A stretch of 64,000 bases of DNA from NCBI GenBank assembly GCA_035471805.1, contig DATIPS010000023.1, positions 124,001 to 188,000 of the forward strand, read 5' to 3'. The position numbers were made by a program, and so were the translations under genes. The stretch comes from Acidimicrobiia bacterium. Lineage in GTDB: Bacteria; Actinomycetota; Acidimicrobiia; Spongiisociales; JAHEDJ01. Positions 54,122 to 63,292 of the stretch are shown one piece after another. The notes under the pieces are model-generated. The model did no database searches and was not told the origin of the DNA. It saw only the letters and a program-made list of their open reading frames with translations. Positions within the stretch are counted from its first letter, which is position 1; each line of letters starts with the position of its first letter.

Positions 54122-55107
54122 CTCAGATTGACTCTCACTGCGGTCGCTTTCACCGTCAAAGTGACGTCGGCCCCGGGCCCGAGCTGAAGCACCTCTTGTG
54201 AACCGGGCGTGACCAGAGCGACGACCCGGCTGCCTGCGTCGATGACAACCTCCACCAACCTGCCGAGATCACGGAACTCGGTCACCGTGCCGATCCACCG
54301 GTTGCGTGCACTGCCCGCCGCTCCGTCACGGCCCCGGAACAGGGTCACAGCTTCCGCCCCGAACACGGCCCGCGCGGTTCGTCCCGGCTCAACGTCGCCG
54401 ACCCCCCAGATGGTCATTTCCCCTGCTCGCAGTGAGGCCAACGGGCCGTCGGTGTCTACGGCCTCGCCGTCGATGACGTTGCCGATGCCGACGGCTGCGG
54501 CGACCTCGTCGCCGGCCGGAAGCGAGAACACCTCGCCCACCGGTCCCTCCTGCAGCACTCGCCCGCCGACCAGCACCGCCATCCGATTGCCGAGGAAGGC
54601 TGCTTCCTGTCGATCGTGGGTGATGATCACCGCCCCCCTGTCGCCGATCTCGCCGATTATCAGAGCGGCAACTTCAAATCGGTCTCGCTCGTCCTGCGCC
54701 GACAGGGGCTCGTCGAGCAACACCCAGGGCCGGCGTCTCGCCAGGACCCTGGCAATGGTCAGGCGCTGCGCTTCGCCACCGCTCAGCGAGGAAGCTTCGA
54801 ACCCAAGAAGGTCGCCCACGCCGATCCGATCGGCCAAATGGCGAGCCCGCACTGCCTCTTCGGCCGTCAGGCCCAAACCCATGTTGAACCCGGCACTTCC
54901 CCGAAACAGATACGGATGCTGCGGCAGGTAGGTCGAGTCGAGGGCGGGACCTCCGGGGAGTGTCCCGGCCATGAGCCGGAGCAGCGTCGACTTCCCCGAA
55001 CCATTGGGTCCAAAGACGACCAATCGATCGCCCTGCCGCACCTCGAGGCCCTCGACTGACACAACGGAGCCGTCCGCCGGATAACGGAGGTCCAGCTTCT
55101 CATGCAC
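54118..55107 (-). CDS. tupC: Tungstate ABC transporter ATP-binding protein
   Basis: A 329-residue ATPase with Walker A FGPNGSGKSTLLRL, signature SSLSGGEAQRLTIARVLARR, Walker B WVLLDEPLSAQD and H-loop ITHDRQE. Residues about 260-325 form a Mop/TOBE-like domain (VTEFRDLGRLVEVVIDAG), common in molybdate/tungstate ATPases. It overlaps tupB by 8 nt at its start and tupA by 4 nt at its end. Confidence 0.88.
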   Translation of the reverse strand: MHEKLDLRYPADGSVVSVEGLEVRQGDRLVVFGPNGSGKSTLLRLMAGTLPGGPALDSTYLPQHPYLFRGSAGFNMGLGLTAEEAVRARHLADRIGVGDLLGFEASSLSGGEAQRLTIARVLARRRPWVLLDEPLSAQDERDRFEVAALIIGEIGDRGAVIITHDRQEAAFLGNRMAVLVGGRVLQEGPVGEVFSLPAGDEVAAAVGIGNVIDGEAVDTDGPLASLRAGEMTIWGVGDVEPGRTARAVFGAEAVTLFRGRDGAAGSARNRWIGTVTEFRDLGRLVEVVIDAGSRVVALVTPGSQEVLQLGPGADVTLTVKATAVRVNLR

Positions 55108-55801
55108 GGCGCGCCTCCCTGATCTGCATCCAGGTGAGGAATCCGTTGACGACGGCCGCCAGCAGGATCAATACCGCGGCGAGAGCCAGTGCTTCTCCGA
55201 AGTTGGCCTGGCGGGTCTCCTGGACGATCGCAGTCGTGAGAACTCGCGTCTCTCCGACAATATTGCCACCGACGACCAGCACTGCCCCCACCTCGGAAGA
55301 GACACGGCCGAAGGCGGCGGCCACGGCAGCCAGAACGCCGGGCCAGACCTCCACGAGGACGACGCGCCCGCGCTGCCACCCGGGCAGGGACAGCGCAGCC
55401 AGTTGCTCGGAAGCCGACGGCGGGAGTCCCTTTATCGCACCGGCGGTAACGCCCGCCGCGATGGGAATTGCCAGCAGCGTCTGCGCGGCCACCATCGCAG
55501 TGGGGGTGAACAGCAGATCGAGTCCGCCCAGGGGTCCGGTATCCCAGATCACCAAGAGCAGTGCCAGGCCGGCCACAACCGGCGGCATGCCCATGCCGAT
55601 ATTCACCGCGATCAACCACGCGGTTCGAACCCGGGTCCGACCCAAACCGATCCACGCGCCGAGCGGGACACCGATGGTCACACCCATCGCCGTCGCGAGC
55701 AGCGACACGATCAGGGTCAGCCCGATTACTCGCCGGAGTTCGACTCCGAAACCGGCAAGCGAGCTCAGCGCGTCGCCGACGACCTCAAAGAGGAAGTCCA
55801 T
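55100..55801 (-). CDS. tupB: Tungstate ABC transporter permease
   Basis: A 233-residue permease of the ModB/TupB type with about five membrane helices. The EAA-like loop is seen in AGAIKGLPPSASEQLAALSLP, and FGRVSSEVGAVLVVGGNI is typical of TupB. It starts the tupBCA operon; a 45-residue membrane gene lies 9 bp upstream. Confidence 0.88.
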   Translation of the reverse strand: MDFLFEVVGDALSSLAGFGVELRRVIGLTLIVSLLATAMGVTIGVPLGAWIGLGRTRVRTAWLIAVNIGMGMPPVVAGLALLLVIWDTGPLGGLDLLFTPTAMVAAQTLLAIPIAAGVTAGAIKGLPPSASEQLAALSLPGWQRGRVVLVEVWPGVLAAVAAAFGRVSSEVGAVLVVGGNIVGETRVLTTAIVQETRQANFGEALALAAVLILLAAVVNGFLTWMQIREARRA

Positions 55802-55810
55802 ACGATCCGA

Positions 55811-55948
55811 TCAAGACTGGAAATAGAAGTACCAGGCAGCGACGCCGACGATCCCGGCATAGAGCGCCAGCTTGAAGAGCTTCTTGAAGATCCACCACCC
55901 GACGAGAGCAGCCGCCGCGATGCCGATGTACAGCGAGAGGTTTTCCAT
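55811..55948 (-). CDS. Small membrane protein (45 residues), unknown
   Basis: A 45-codon open frame starting at ATG 55948: two hydrophobic segments (LYIGIAAAALVGWWIF and LALYAGIVGVAAWYFYF) joined by a KKLFK positive loop. It is 9 bp before tupB on the same strand, so it could be a small accessory membrane protein. No clear ribosome site was seen, so it might be chance, although its length and composition look deliberate. Confidence 0.5.
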   Translation of the reverse strand: MENLSLYIGIAAAALVGWWIFKKLFKLALYAGIVGVAAWYFYFQS

Positions 55949-56108
55949 GCGGGGAGGTTAGCGCCACCCGGGCCGAGAGCGCGAGAAGCAAGCAGGAGAC
56001 ATCAGGCAGCAGCAGCCGAGGCCCCATGGGGCTCCACCCGGGAGCCACTCGACCAATGCCCGACTCGGCTCACCGCCTACGGCCCGGTGCCCATCGCCTG
56101 TCGGCACC
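55949..56108. other. Intergenic gap with weak hairpins
   Basis: This 160-bp region between the small membrane gene and the HAD gene has a 12-bp palindrome GCCCCATGGGGC at 56021-56032 and a 6-bp stem GGTGCC/GGCACC (56086-56108) just after the HAD stop, possibly a weak terminator. Nothing else is seen. Confidence 0.4.
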
Positions 56109-56738
56109 CTACATGAGCGCGGCAGGGGTGAGCCGGGGGACGATCAGGTCTGCCTCGCCCAACTGGTCGGGGGCGTACCCGCCCCGCAACACCGCTACCA
56201 CCCTCATTCCGGCGGCCTTTCCGGCGGATATCCCGGCGGGAGCGTCCTCCACCGCCACGCATTCGCCGGGCTCAACACCGAGTCCGGCCGCGGCAGCCAG
56301 ATAGATGTCGGGCGCCGGTTTGCCGTTCACCACCTCATCACCGGCGACTACAACGTCGAAGAAGCGGTCCAATCCGGTCGACCGCAACGACAGATCGAGT
56401 CGCTCCCTCGGACTGCTCGATGCCACCGCGATCGAGCGACCCTGCGCGTGGAGGACCTCCAGCGTGTCTGCGGCATCCTCGAATGCCTCCAGGTACTGCT
56501 CGAACAGCGTGCGCACACGATCGGCCAGAAGCGGCCAGAACTCCTCATAGGGAGGCAGGTCGCCCCGCCCGGAGAAGTGGCGGAAGGCGTCCTGTTCGGT
56601 CCGGCCCGAAAGGAAAGCAACCTCTTCATCGAGTATCTCTATGCCGTGCGGGGCGAGCGCCTCCCGCCAGGCCGACCAGGCGAGCTCCTCGGAATCCACC
56701 AGCACGCCGTCACAGTCGAAGATGATCGGGCGGCTCAT
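56109..56738 (-). CDS. HAD-superfamily phosphatase (beta-phosphoglucomutase-like)
   Basis: A 209-residue HAD protein. Motif I is IIFDCDGVLVDSE, motif II AVASSSPRE, motif III Lys in NGKPAPDIYL, and motif IV VEDAPAGISAG. A helical cap (residues 15-85) defines subfamily I. It likely dephosphorylates a small metabolite. It is the last gene of the gatCAB run, overlapping gatB by 4 nt. Confidence 0.88.
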   Translation of the reverse strand: MSRPIIFDCDGVLVDSEELAWSAWREALAPHGIEILDEEVAFLSGRTEQDAFRHFSGRGDLPPYEEFWPLLADRVRTLFEQYLEAFEDAADTLEVLHAQGRSIAVASSSPRERLDLSLRSTGLDRFFDVVVAGDEVVNGKPAPDIYLAAAAGLGVEPGECVAVEDAPAGISAGKAAGMRVVAVLRGGYAPDQLGEADLIVPRLTPAALM

Positions 56739-58189
56739 CGGGCCGCCCGCTCTCGCAGGATCTCGTTGACGACCTTCGGGTCGGCTTTACCCCCGGTGGC
56801 GCGCATGACTTGCCCCACCAGGAACCCGAACGGCTTCATGTCGCCTCCACGCAGCTTCTCCAGAGCATCCGGATTCGACGCCAGCACGCCGTCGACCGCA
56901 GACTCGATGGCACCGGTGTCCGACATCTGGATGAGGTCTCTGTCGGCCGCCACTTCCTCCGGCGATCCATCGCCCTCGAGCACACCGGCCAGTACCTCCT
57001 TGGCGGCTGATGACGACAGCCTTCCCTCGGTCAACATTCCCGTCATCTGCACCAGGTGAGCGGCGGTCAGGGCAGTCCGGTCGATCGTTGTCTCCTGTTT
57101 GCGCAGGTAGGCGGTCGTTTCACCGGTCAACCAGTTGGCAACCTGTTTCGGATCGGCACCGTTGTGGACGGCTTCCTCGAAGAGGGCTCCCAATCCCATC
57201 TCCCCCGACACCAGCACGGACGCCGCGTGCGAGTCCAGCCCGGACTCGATGTACCTGGCGATACGCTGATGGGGCAGCTCGGGCAGTGTGGCGCGTATCT
57301 GCTCGCGCCTCTCCTCCGAGATGACGATTGGAACCAGGTCGGGCTCGGCGAAGTAGCGGTAGTCCGAGGAAACTTCCTTCGAACGCATACTCTGAGTGAC
57401 CCCGGCCGCTTCATCCCAGTGGCGTGTCTCCTGGGGAACTTCCCGACCGGATTCGAGTACTTCGGTCTGGCGATCGATCTCATAGGCCAGAGCCCGTTCG
57501 AGCGATCGGAAAGAGTTCATGTTCTTCACCTCGACCTTCGCTCCCAGCTCCTCTTCGCCGGCCGGTTTGATCGAAACGTTGGCGTCGAACCTCATGGAGC
57601 CTTCCTCGAGCTTCGCATCGGAGACGCCGAGGCTCTCCACCAGAGAACGCAGCTGCTGGGCATAGGCGCGAGCTTGTGCAGGGCTGTGGATATCGGGTTC
57701 GCTGACGATCTCGACCAACGGCACCCCTGCTCGATTGAAGTCGAGCAAAGTCGCCTCGGCGGAGTGAATGCGGCCCCCTCCACCCACGTGGATGCTCTTG
57801 CCGGTGTCCTCTTCCTGGTGCACGCGGTTGATCGCCACCCGGGCCGTCTCACCGTCCAGATCGACGTCGAGATACCCTGCGGTGCAAACCGGGAGGTCGT
57901 ACTGCGAGATCTGGTAGTTCTTCGGCAGATCCGCGTAGAAGTAGTTCTTCCGATGGAAGATGCTCTCCGGCGCAATCGTGCAGTTCAGTGCGAGGCCGAT
58001 CCGCACGATCCACTCGATTGCCTGCTCGTTCGGGACCGGCAGCGCTCCCGGCAAAGCCAGGCAAACCGGGCAGATGTTCGTGTTGGGGGCTGCGCCGAAA
58101 TCGGCACGACACCCGCAGAACATCTTCGAGTCGGTCTTCAGTTCGACATGGACCTCGATCCCGATCACCGGTTCCCAACTCATGCCCAT
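56735..58189 (-). CDS. gatB: Asp/Glu-tRNA amidotransferase subunit B
   Basis: A 484-residue tRNA-binding and kinase-like subunit of GatCAB. Features: EPVIGIEVHVELKTDSKMFC, two Cys-x-Cys/Cys-x2-Cys zinc ligands (CGCRADF and ICPVCLALPG), FDFNRAGVPLVEIV-like LLDFNRAGVPLVEIVSEPD, and a C-terminal YqeY-like domain. It converts misacylated Glu-tRNA-Gln (and Asp-tRNA-Asn) with GatA and GatC. It overlaps gatA by 10 nt. Confidence 0.95.
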   Translation of the reverse strand: MGMSWEPVIGIEVHVELKTDSKMFCGCRADFGAAPNTNICPVCLALPGALPVPNEQAIEWIVRIGLALNCTIAPESIFHRKNYFYADLPKNYQISQYDLPVCTAGYLDVDLDGETARVAINRVHQEEDTGKSIHVGGGGRIHSAEATLLDFNRAGVPLVEIVSEPDIHSPAQARAYAQQLRSLVESLGVSDAKLEEGSMRFDANVSIKPAGEEELGAKVEVKNMNSFRSLERALAYEIDRQTEVLESGREVPQETRHWDEAAGVTQSMRSKEVSSDYRYFAEPDLVPIVISEERREQIRATLPELPHQRIARYIESGLDSHAASVLVSGEMGLGALFEEAVHNGADPKQVANWLTGETTAYLRKQETTIDRTALTAAHLVQMTGMLTEGRLSSSAAKEVLAGVLEGDGSPEEVAADRDLIQMSDTGAIESAVDGVLASNPDALEKLRGGDMKPFGFLVGQVMRATGGKADPKVVNEILRERAAR

Positions 58190-59643
58190 GCCTCCAGCAT
58201 CGGGGGGCGATGTTCGAAGCCGGCCAACTGCTCCACGGTGTGAGCAACACGGAACATGACGGCCTCGCCCAGGGCCGGCGCCATGATCTGGAATCCGATC
58301 GGCAAGCCGTCCCCGTCCCGACCGACCGGCACCGAGATCGCAGGATCGCCGGCCAAGTTGGATGGGATCGTACAGACATCGGACAAGTACATCGAGAGCG
58401 GGTCCTGGGTCTTGGAACCGATCTCAAAAGCCGTGGTGGGGGTGGTCGGCGACACCAGAGCATCGACCCGGCGGTAGGCGGACTCGAAGTCACGGATGAC
58501 CAGAGTTCGGACCTTCTGCGCCTGGCCGTAGAAGGCGTCGTAGTAGCCGGCCGACAACGCGTAGGTGCCGAGCAGAATCCGGCGTATGACCTCCTGACCG
58601 AACCCGTCGGCCCTGGTTGCCGTCATCATCTCTTCGACCGTTGCGCCGTCGTGGCGCGACCCGTATCGGACACCGTCGAACCGGGCGAGGTTGGCCGAGC
58701 ACTCGGCCGGGGCGATGAGGTAGTAGGCACTCAGCGAAGTCTCCATCGACGGCAGCGAGACCTCGACTATCTCGGCACCAGCCTCACTCAACAGATCGAC
58801 GGTACGGCGGAAGGCAGCCTCCACATCCGCGTCGAAACCCTCACCGCTCAACTCGCGCACGACGCCGATTCGCAGCCCTCCCACACCACCGTCGAGTCCC
58901 GTCCGAAAGTCCGGCAGGTCACCCCGATAGGAAGTCGCATCCAGCGGATCGTGGCCGGCCAACGACTCGAGCGCGGTCACAGAATCCTCCACCGTCCTGG
59001 TGAAAGGACCGATCTGATCGAGTGATGAGGCAAAGGCGATCAGCCCGTACCGGCTCACCAGGCCGTAAGTTGGCTTCATTCCGACCACACCGCACAGGGC
59101 CGCCGGTTGCCGGATCGAGCCGCCTGTGTCGGATCCCAGTCCGACGATCGCAGACCCGGCCGCCACCGCGATTGCCGAACCCCCCGACGATCCTCCGGGA
59201 ACCCGATCGGTGTGCCAGGGGTTGCGGCTCGAACCGAACGCGGAGTTCTCGGTGGATGAGCCCATCGCGAACTCGTCCATGTTGGTCTTGCCGACGATCA
59301 CCGCGTTCTGTTCCTTGAGCCTCGCCACGGCTGTGGCATCGTAGGGCGGGACGTAGCCTGCGAGAATTTGTGACGCAGCGGTCGTCTCGATGCCCCGGGT
59401 CACCATGTTGTCTTTGACGGCTACCGGAATGCCCTGCAGAGGCCCGGCATCGCGACCCGCCGCGAACTCTGCGTCGGCGGCGTCGGCCGCCCGGCGGGCA
59501 CCATCGTGATCCAGCGTCAGAAAGGCATGGAGTTCGGCCTCGGTCTTCGCTGCTCTGTCCAGTGCGGCATCGGTCAACTCGCGGGCCGAGACCGACCCGT
59601 CGCGAAGGGCCGTCCGGGCCCCTGAGAGCGTGTATTCGCTCAT
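58180..59643 (-). CDS. gatA: Asp/Glu-tRNA amidotransferase subunit A
   Basis: A 487-residue amidase. The Ser-cisSer-Lys triad lies in PVAVKDNM (Lys), GGSSGGSAIAVAAGSA (Ser) and GSDTGGSIRQPA (Ser). It releases ammonia from glutamine for transamidation. It overlaps gatC (4 nt) and gatB (10 nt). Confidence 0.95.
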   Translation of the reverse strand: MSEYTLSGARTALRDGSVSARELTDAALDRAAKTEAELHAFLTLDHDGARRAADAADAEFAAGRDAGPLQGIPVAVKDNMVTRGIETTAASQILAGYVPPYDATAVARLKEQNAVIVGKTNMDEFAMGSSTENSAFGSSRNPWHTDRVPGGSSGGSAIAVAAGSAIVGLGSDTGGSIRQPAALCGVVGMKPTYGLVSRYGLIAFASSLDQIGPFTRTVEDSVTALESLAGHDPLDATSYRGDLPDFRTGLDGGVGGLRIGVVRELSGEGFDADVEAAFRRTVDLLSEAGAEIVEVSLPSMETSLSAYYLIAPAECSANLARFDGVRYGSRHDGATVEEMMTATRADGFGQEVIRRILLGTYALSAGYYDAFYGQAQKVRTLVIRDFESAYRRVDALVSPTTPTTAFEIGSKTQDPLSMYLSDVCTIPSNLAGDPAISVPVGRDGDGLPIGFQIMAPALGEAVMFRVAHTVEQLAGFEHRPPMLEAWA

Positions 59644-59930
59644 TGCGTCTCCAGGTGGGGCGGAACCCGGAAGTAGCCGTCCTCGTGCTCCGGGGCCTGC
59701 TCGAGGACCTCGGTCCGGTCCAGGGACGGCCGGACTTCGTCCCTCCGAAAGGCGTTCACCATCGACAGGGGATGCGCGGTCGGCTTGACACCTTGGGTAT
59801 CGATTTCCTGAACGCGCGCGGCATGATCGAGGATCACGGCAAGCTGGGCCTGGTAGTGGGACAACTCTTCGTCGCTCAACCCGAGTCGGGCAAGCCGCGC
59901 AACATGGGCTATGTCAATATCGATGGGCAT
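59640..59930 (-). CDS. gatC: Asp/Glu-tRNA amidotransferase subunit C
   Basis: A 96-residue helical wrap subunit: DIAHVARLARLGLSDEEL and LSMVNAFRRDEVRPSLDR are typical of GatC. The ATG at 59930 gives the usual length; an upstream in-frame extension to 59978 overlaps the divergent promoter region of the GH57 gene. First gene of gatCAB-HAD. Confidence 0.9.
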   Translation of the reverse strand: MPIDIDIAHVARLARLGLSDEELSHYQAQLAVILDHAARVQEIDTQGVKPTAHPLSMVNAFRRDEVRPSLDRTEVLEQAPEHEDGYFRVPPHLETQ

Positions 59931-60013
59931 CCACTGAGTGTAGGGGCGTTGCCGGCACGGTCGTAGGCTCCGGGTCACCCGGCTAGCTTTGGCTACGAGA
60001 GAGGAGCGAGACC

Positions 60014-61894
60014 GTGCAGCTCATATTCGCAGTTCACTGCCACCAGCCGTTCGGACAGCTGGAAACCGTTCTCGATCAAGCTATCGATCGTGCCTACCTG
60101 CCCTTCCTCGACGTCCTTCAACGCCACCCGGGCATCTCGGTCAACGTGCACTATTCGGGAACGCTTCTCGAACAACTCGAGACAAGTGGACCCCGTTTGC
60201 TCGAGGTTCTCACCGGGTCGGGTGAGCAAATCGAATGGATGGGCGGAGCGATGTATGAACCGATCCTTCCGGCGATTCCTCCGCGTGATCGGATCGAACA
60301 CCTGAAACGGATGCGCAGTGCAATCAACGAGCGCTTCTCCCAAGATCCAGTCACAGCCTGGGTTCCCGAGCGGGTCTGGGAGCCGTCCCTGGTCGAGACC
60401 TTCGCTGAATCCGGCTACGACGCGATACCGCTCGACGACGTCCACTTCGAACGAGCAGGCCTCGAGCACCTCGACCGCAACTATCTGGTCCACTACCTCG
60501 ACCGGCTCATAACCGCATATCCGATCTCCGTCGATCTTCGGTACGCCGCCCCCCGGGAAGATCCCGAGACACTGGTTGAGAGCCTGCGTCACCTTCATGA
60601 GGCAAACCCCGACGCGGTCGCGGTGCTGGTCGACGACGGCGAGAAGTACGGGCTGTGGCCGGGCGGCAGTCAACGGGCGTACGGCCCGGACGGCTGGCTC
60701 GATCGATTCTTCACCGCCGCGGAAGCCGCCGACTGGGTCGATCTGACCACTTTCGAACGGCACCTGGCCGACCACCCGGCGACCGAGCGAACTTCGCTGC
60801 CTCCCGGTTCCTATCAGGAGATGACCGACTGGTCCGACGGGCGCTGGGAGCACTTCCTGGATCGGTACCCGGAAGCCGACGTCCTCTACCGCAAGATGTT
60901 GAACGCATCCAAGCGGGCAAGCCGCGACAAAGCACCAGCCGAGGCGCTCACAGAGGTGCTGCGCGGACAGGGCAACGACTCCTACTGGCACGGAGTGTTC
61001 GGGGGGCTGTACCTGCCACACCTGCGTGCCGAGACACACCGACGGTTGCTTGCCTCCAGGATGGCAGTCGACGAGGCGAAGAGGTCGGGTCGATCGTGGG
61101 CGAAACTCGAAGTTCTCGACTGGGACGCCGACGGACGCGACGAAATCCACGTCGAGCTGCCCGACCAGTCGTGGGTGCTCGACCTCGACGACGGCGCACT
61201 CGCCTACTACGACGACAAGCCCTCGATGTGGATGGTCCCGGACGTAGTGGCGGCCCGTGCCGTGGGTTACGACACCGATCAAAGTCCGGTCAGGACTCAT
61301 CGGTGGATGACGACCAGGACACTCCCCCTCGATGCCTCACCCGGTTCCCTGGCGTCGATGGATCCCGACCAGCTCTCCCAGTACCCCCTCGAAACAGGAG
61401 AGTTCGAAAAGGGCAAAGGCTGGGTCAGTGTCGGTTCGACTTCCCACCACGGACGGGTCCGCCGGTTGCTGCGCGCAGAGAACCGCTCGTTCGACATCAC
61501 CTATGAGATCGACGACCTCCCGGAGTGTCGATTCGGCCCTGAGTTCCCGATCGCCGTGTGGCGAGAAGCAGGATCCCTGCGGGTCGACGGCGGTGCTTGG
61601 CAGGCTATCGACAAGCCGAAGGCCGTTTCGGGCCATCGATTCAGATTCCGCCACGAGCACAGGATGAGGGAGATCCTGATCGCTCTCCGCCAGCCCGGTG
61701 AGTTGTTCGTCCTCCCCCTCACGACCACTATTCGCAACGAAACAGGAGAAGAAGACTTGCAACAGGGAATACTGTTGTGGCCCCATTGGATACGTCCGAG
61801 GTCGGGGCTCTATCGACTGACGGTCGAGGTTCTCGATGTGGCTCAAGAGCCGCCGGTCGAACCACCAACCGCCCTCGAGGCCGGTCTGGAATGA
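60014..61894 (+). CDS. GH57 4-alpha-glucanotransferase/alpha-amylase-like enzyme
   Basis: A 626-residue GH57 protein. The N terminus FAVHCHQPFGQLETV is GH57 motif 1; the nucleophile Glu lies in AWVPERVWEPSL, and the acid/base Asp in VLVDDGEKYGLW. The C-terminal part (residues 340-620) matches the DUF1925/1926 beta-sandwich of 4-alpha-glucanotransferases. It remodels alpha-1,4-glucans or maltodextrins. GTG at 60014 with GGAG upstream. It overlaps glgA by 4 nt, and so is presumably part of glycogen metabolism. Confidence 0.88.
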   Translation: MQLIFAVHCHQPFGQLETVLDQAIDRAYLPFLDVLQRHPGISVNVHYSGTLLEQLETSGPRLLEVLTGSGEQIEWMGGAMYEPILPAIPPRDRIEHLKRMRSAINERFSQDPVTAWVPERVWEPSLVETFAESGYDAIPLDDVHFERAGLEHLDRNYLVHYLDRLITAYPISVDLRYAAPREDPETLVESLRHLHEANPDAVAVLVDDGEKYGLWPGGSQRAYGPDGWLDRFFTAAEAADWVDLTTFERHLADHPATERTSLPPGSYQEMTDWSDGRWEHFLDRYPEADVLYRKMLNASKRASRDKAPAEALTEVLRGQGNDSYWHGVFGGLYLPHLRAETHRRLLASRMAVDEAKRSGRSWAKLEVLDWDADGRDEIHVELPDQSWVLDLDDGALAYYDDKPSMWMVPDVVAARAVGYDTDQSPVRTHRWMTTRTLPLDASPGSLASMDPDQLSQYPLETGEFEKGKGWVSVGSTSHHGRVRRLLRAENRSFDITYEIDDLPECRFGPEFPIAVWREAGSLRVDGGAWQAIDKPKAVSGHRFRFRHEHRMREILIALRQPGELFVLPLTTTIRNETGEEDLQQGILLWPHWIRPRSGLYRLTVEVLDVAQEPPVEPPTALEAGLE

Positions 61895-63279
61895 GAATCC
61901 TGCTCGCCGCGTCCGAATTCTCGCCGCTGGTCCGGACCGGTGGTCTTGGTGAAGCAGTCGCCGGCATTGCCGGAGCTCTGGCCGCAGCCGGGCACGATGT
62001 GTCTGTGGCGCTCCCCCGTTATCGCCACCTGACGGCCCTCGGGGTCGAAGGCGAACCGGCCGGTCCGGCCCGTGCAACCTACCGGCACGAGGCCGGCGGT
62101 ATCGAAGTGATCCTCGTAGATGATCCTTCTGCTTTCGACCGCGCCGGCATCTATGGCGACTCCCACGGCGAAGGTTACGAAGACCAGTGGCTGCGCTTCG
62201 GCGGTTTCTCGGCTGCGGTGCGAGCCATCTCCCACGATTACGACCTGGTCCACCTGCACGATGCCCACGCCGGCCCGGCAGCCCTCGACAACCCGACTCC
62301 AACGGTATTCACCATTCACAACTCGGCCTACGGCATCTTCGGCCCTCTGGTGGAGACCGCAGCCGTGGTTGGAGTCGATGTCCGCCACACGGCGCCCGGG
62401 GCCGATCTGGAGTGGTGGGGCCAGGCCAACTTCTTGAAGGCCGGAATCGCCGCCTCCGACCGGGTAACGACGGTGAGCCCTTCCTTCGCCAGGCAGCTGA
62501 CAGAGGACGCCTCCATCTCCGGAGGCCTCGACGGAGTCCTCCGCTCGCTCCCCCATCCGGTGGCCGGGATCGTCAACGGTCTCAATCCGGACGAGTGGAA
62601 CCCCCGAACCGACACCGCCGTGACAGCCCCGTTCACGCCAAACCGGCCGTACCCGCGCAAAGCCACTCGCCAGGCCCTCCTGGCCGAAGCAGGGCTGGCC
62701 GACGGAATCGTGTTCGGCAATGTGGGCCGCATGGCAGAGCAGAAGGGCCTTCACCTGCTCGACCCGGCAATCGACCTGCTGGTCGGTGAGGGTCTGCGCC
62801 TCGTGCTGGTGGGAGACGGCGAATTGAACCCGATGGTCGACGGCTGGGTAGAACGTCATCCTCATGCGATCTGGCACGCCCCTTACGAGGAACGACTGTC
62901 CAGAGTTGTCTCGGCCGGGGCGGATTTCTACTTGATGCCTTCGCGTTTCGAACCGTGCGGGATCGGCCAGATATACGCGATGCGCTACGGAGCGCCGCCG
63001 GTTGTGCGCCTCACAGGAGGCTTGAACGACACCGTCATCGACCTCGACGAGAGCCCGGCCGACGCCACAGGATTCGGGTTCCGCGATTTCAGGCACGAGG
63101 AGCTGATCAAGACGGTTCGCAGGGCAATGCGGATCTTCAGGCAGTCGAGAGGCGAATACCGGAGACTGCAGCGCAACGGCATGCTGACCGACTTCTCCTG
63201 GGGAGCGGCGGCGCAGCACTACCTGGTCGCCTACGAACAGGCGATGCTCTACCGTCGGGAACGATCGAGCGGCGGATGA
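61891..63279 (+). CDS. glgA: Glycogen synthase (GT5)
   Basis: A 462-residue GT5 synthase. The ADP-glucose loop is VRTGGLGEAVAGIAGAL, with Arg in place of the Lys of KTGGL. Other motifs: VFTIHNSAYGIFG, GQANFLKAGIAASDRVTTVS, GNVGRMAEQKGLHLL, and PSRFEPCGIGQIYAMRYGAP then TGGLNDTV. It extends alpha-1,4-glucan from an activated glucose donor. ATG overlaps the GH57 stop (ATGA). Confidence 0.92.
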   Translation: MRILLAASEFSPLVRTGGLGEAVAGIAGALAAAGHDVSVALPRYRHLTALGVEGEPAGPARATYRHEAGGIEVILVDDPSAFDRAGIYGDSHGEGYEDQWLRFGGFSAAVRAISHDYDLVHLHDAHAGPAALDNPTPTVFTIHNSAYGIFGPLVETAAVVGVDVRHTAPGADLEWWGQANFLKAGIAASDRVTTVSPSFARQLTEDASISGGLDGVLRSLPHPVAGIVNGLNPDEWNPRTDTAVTAPFTPNRPYPRKATRQALLAEAGLADGIVFGNVGRMAEQKGLHLLDPAIDLLVGEGLRLVLVGDGELNPMVDGWVERHPHAIWHAPYEERLSRVVSAGADFYLMPSRFEPCGIGQIYAMRYGAPPVVRLTGGLNDTVIDLDESPADATGFGFRDFRHEELIKTVRRAMRIFRQSRGEYRRLQRNGMLTDFSWGAAAQHYLVAYEQAMLYRRERSSGG

Positions 63280-63292
63280 CGTATTTCAGGTC

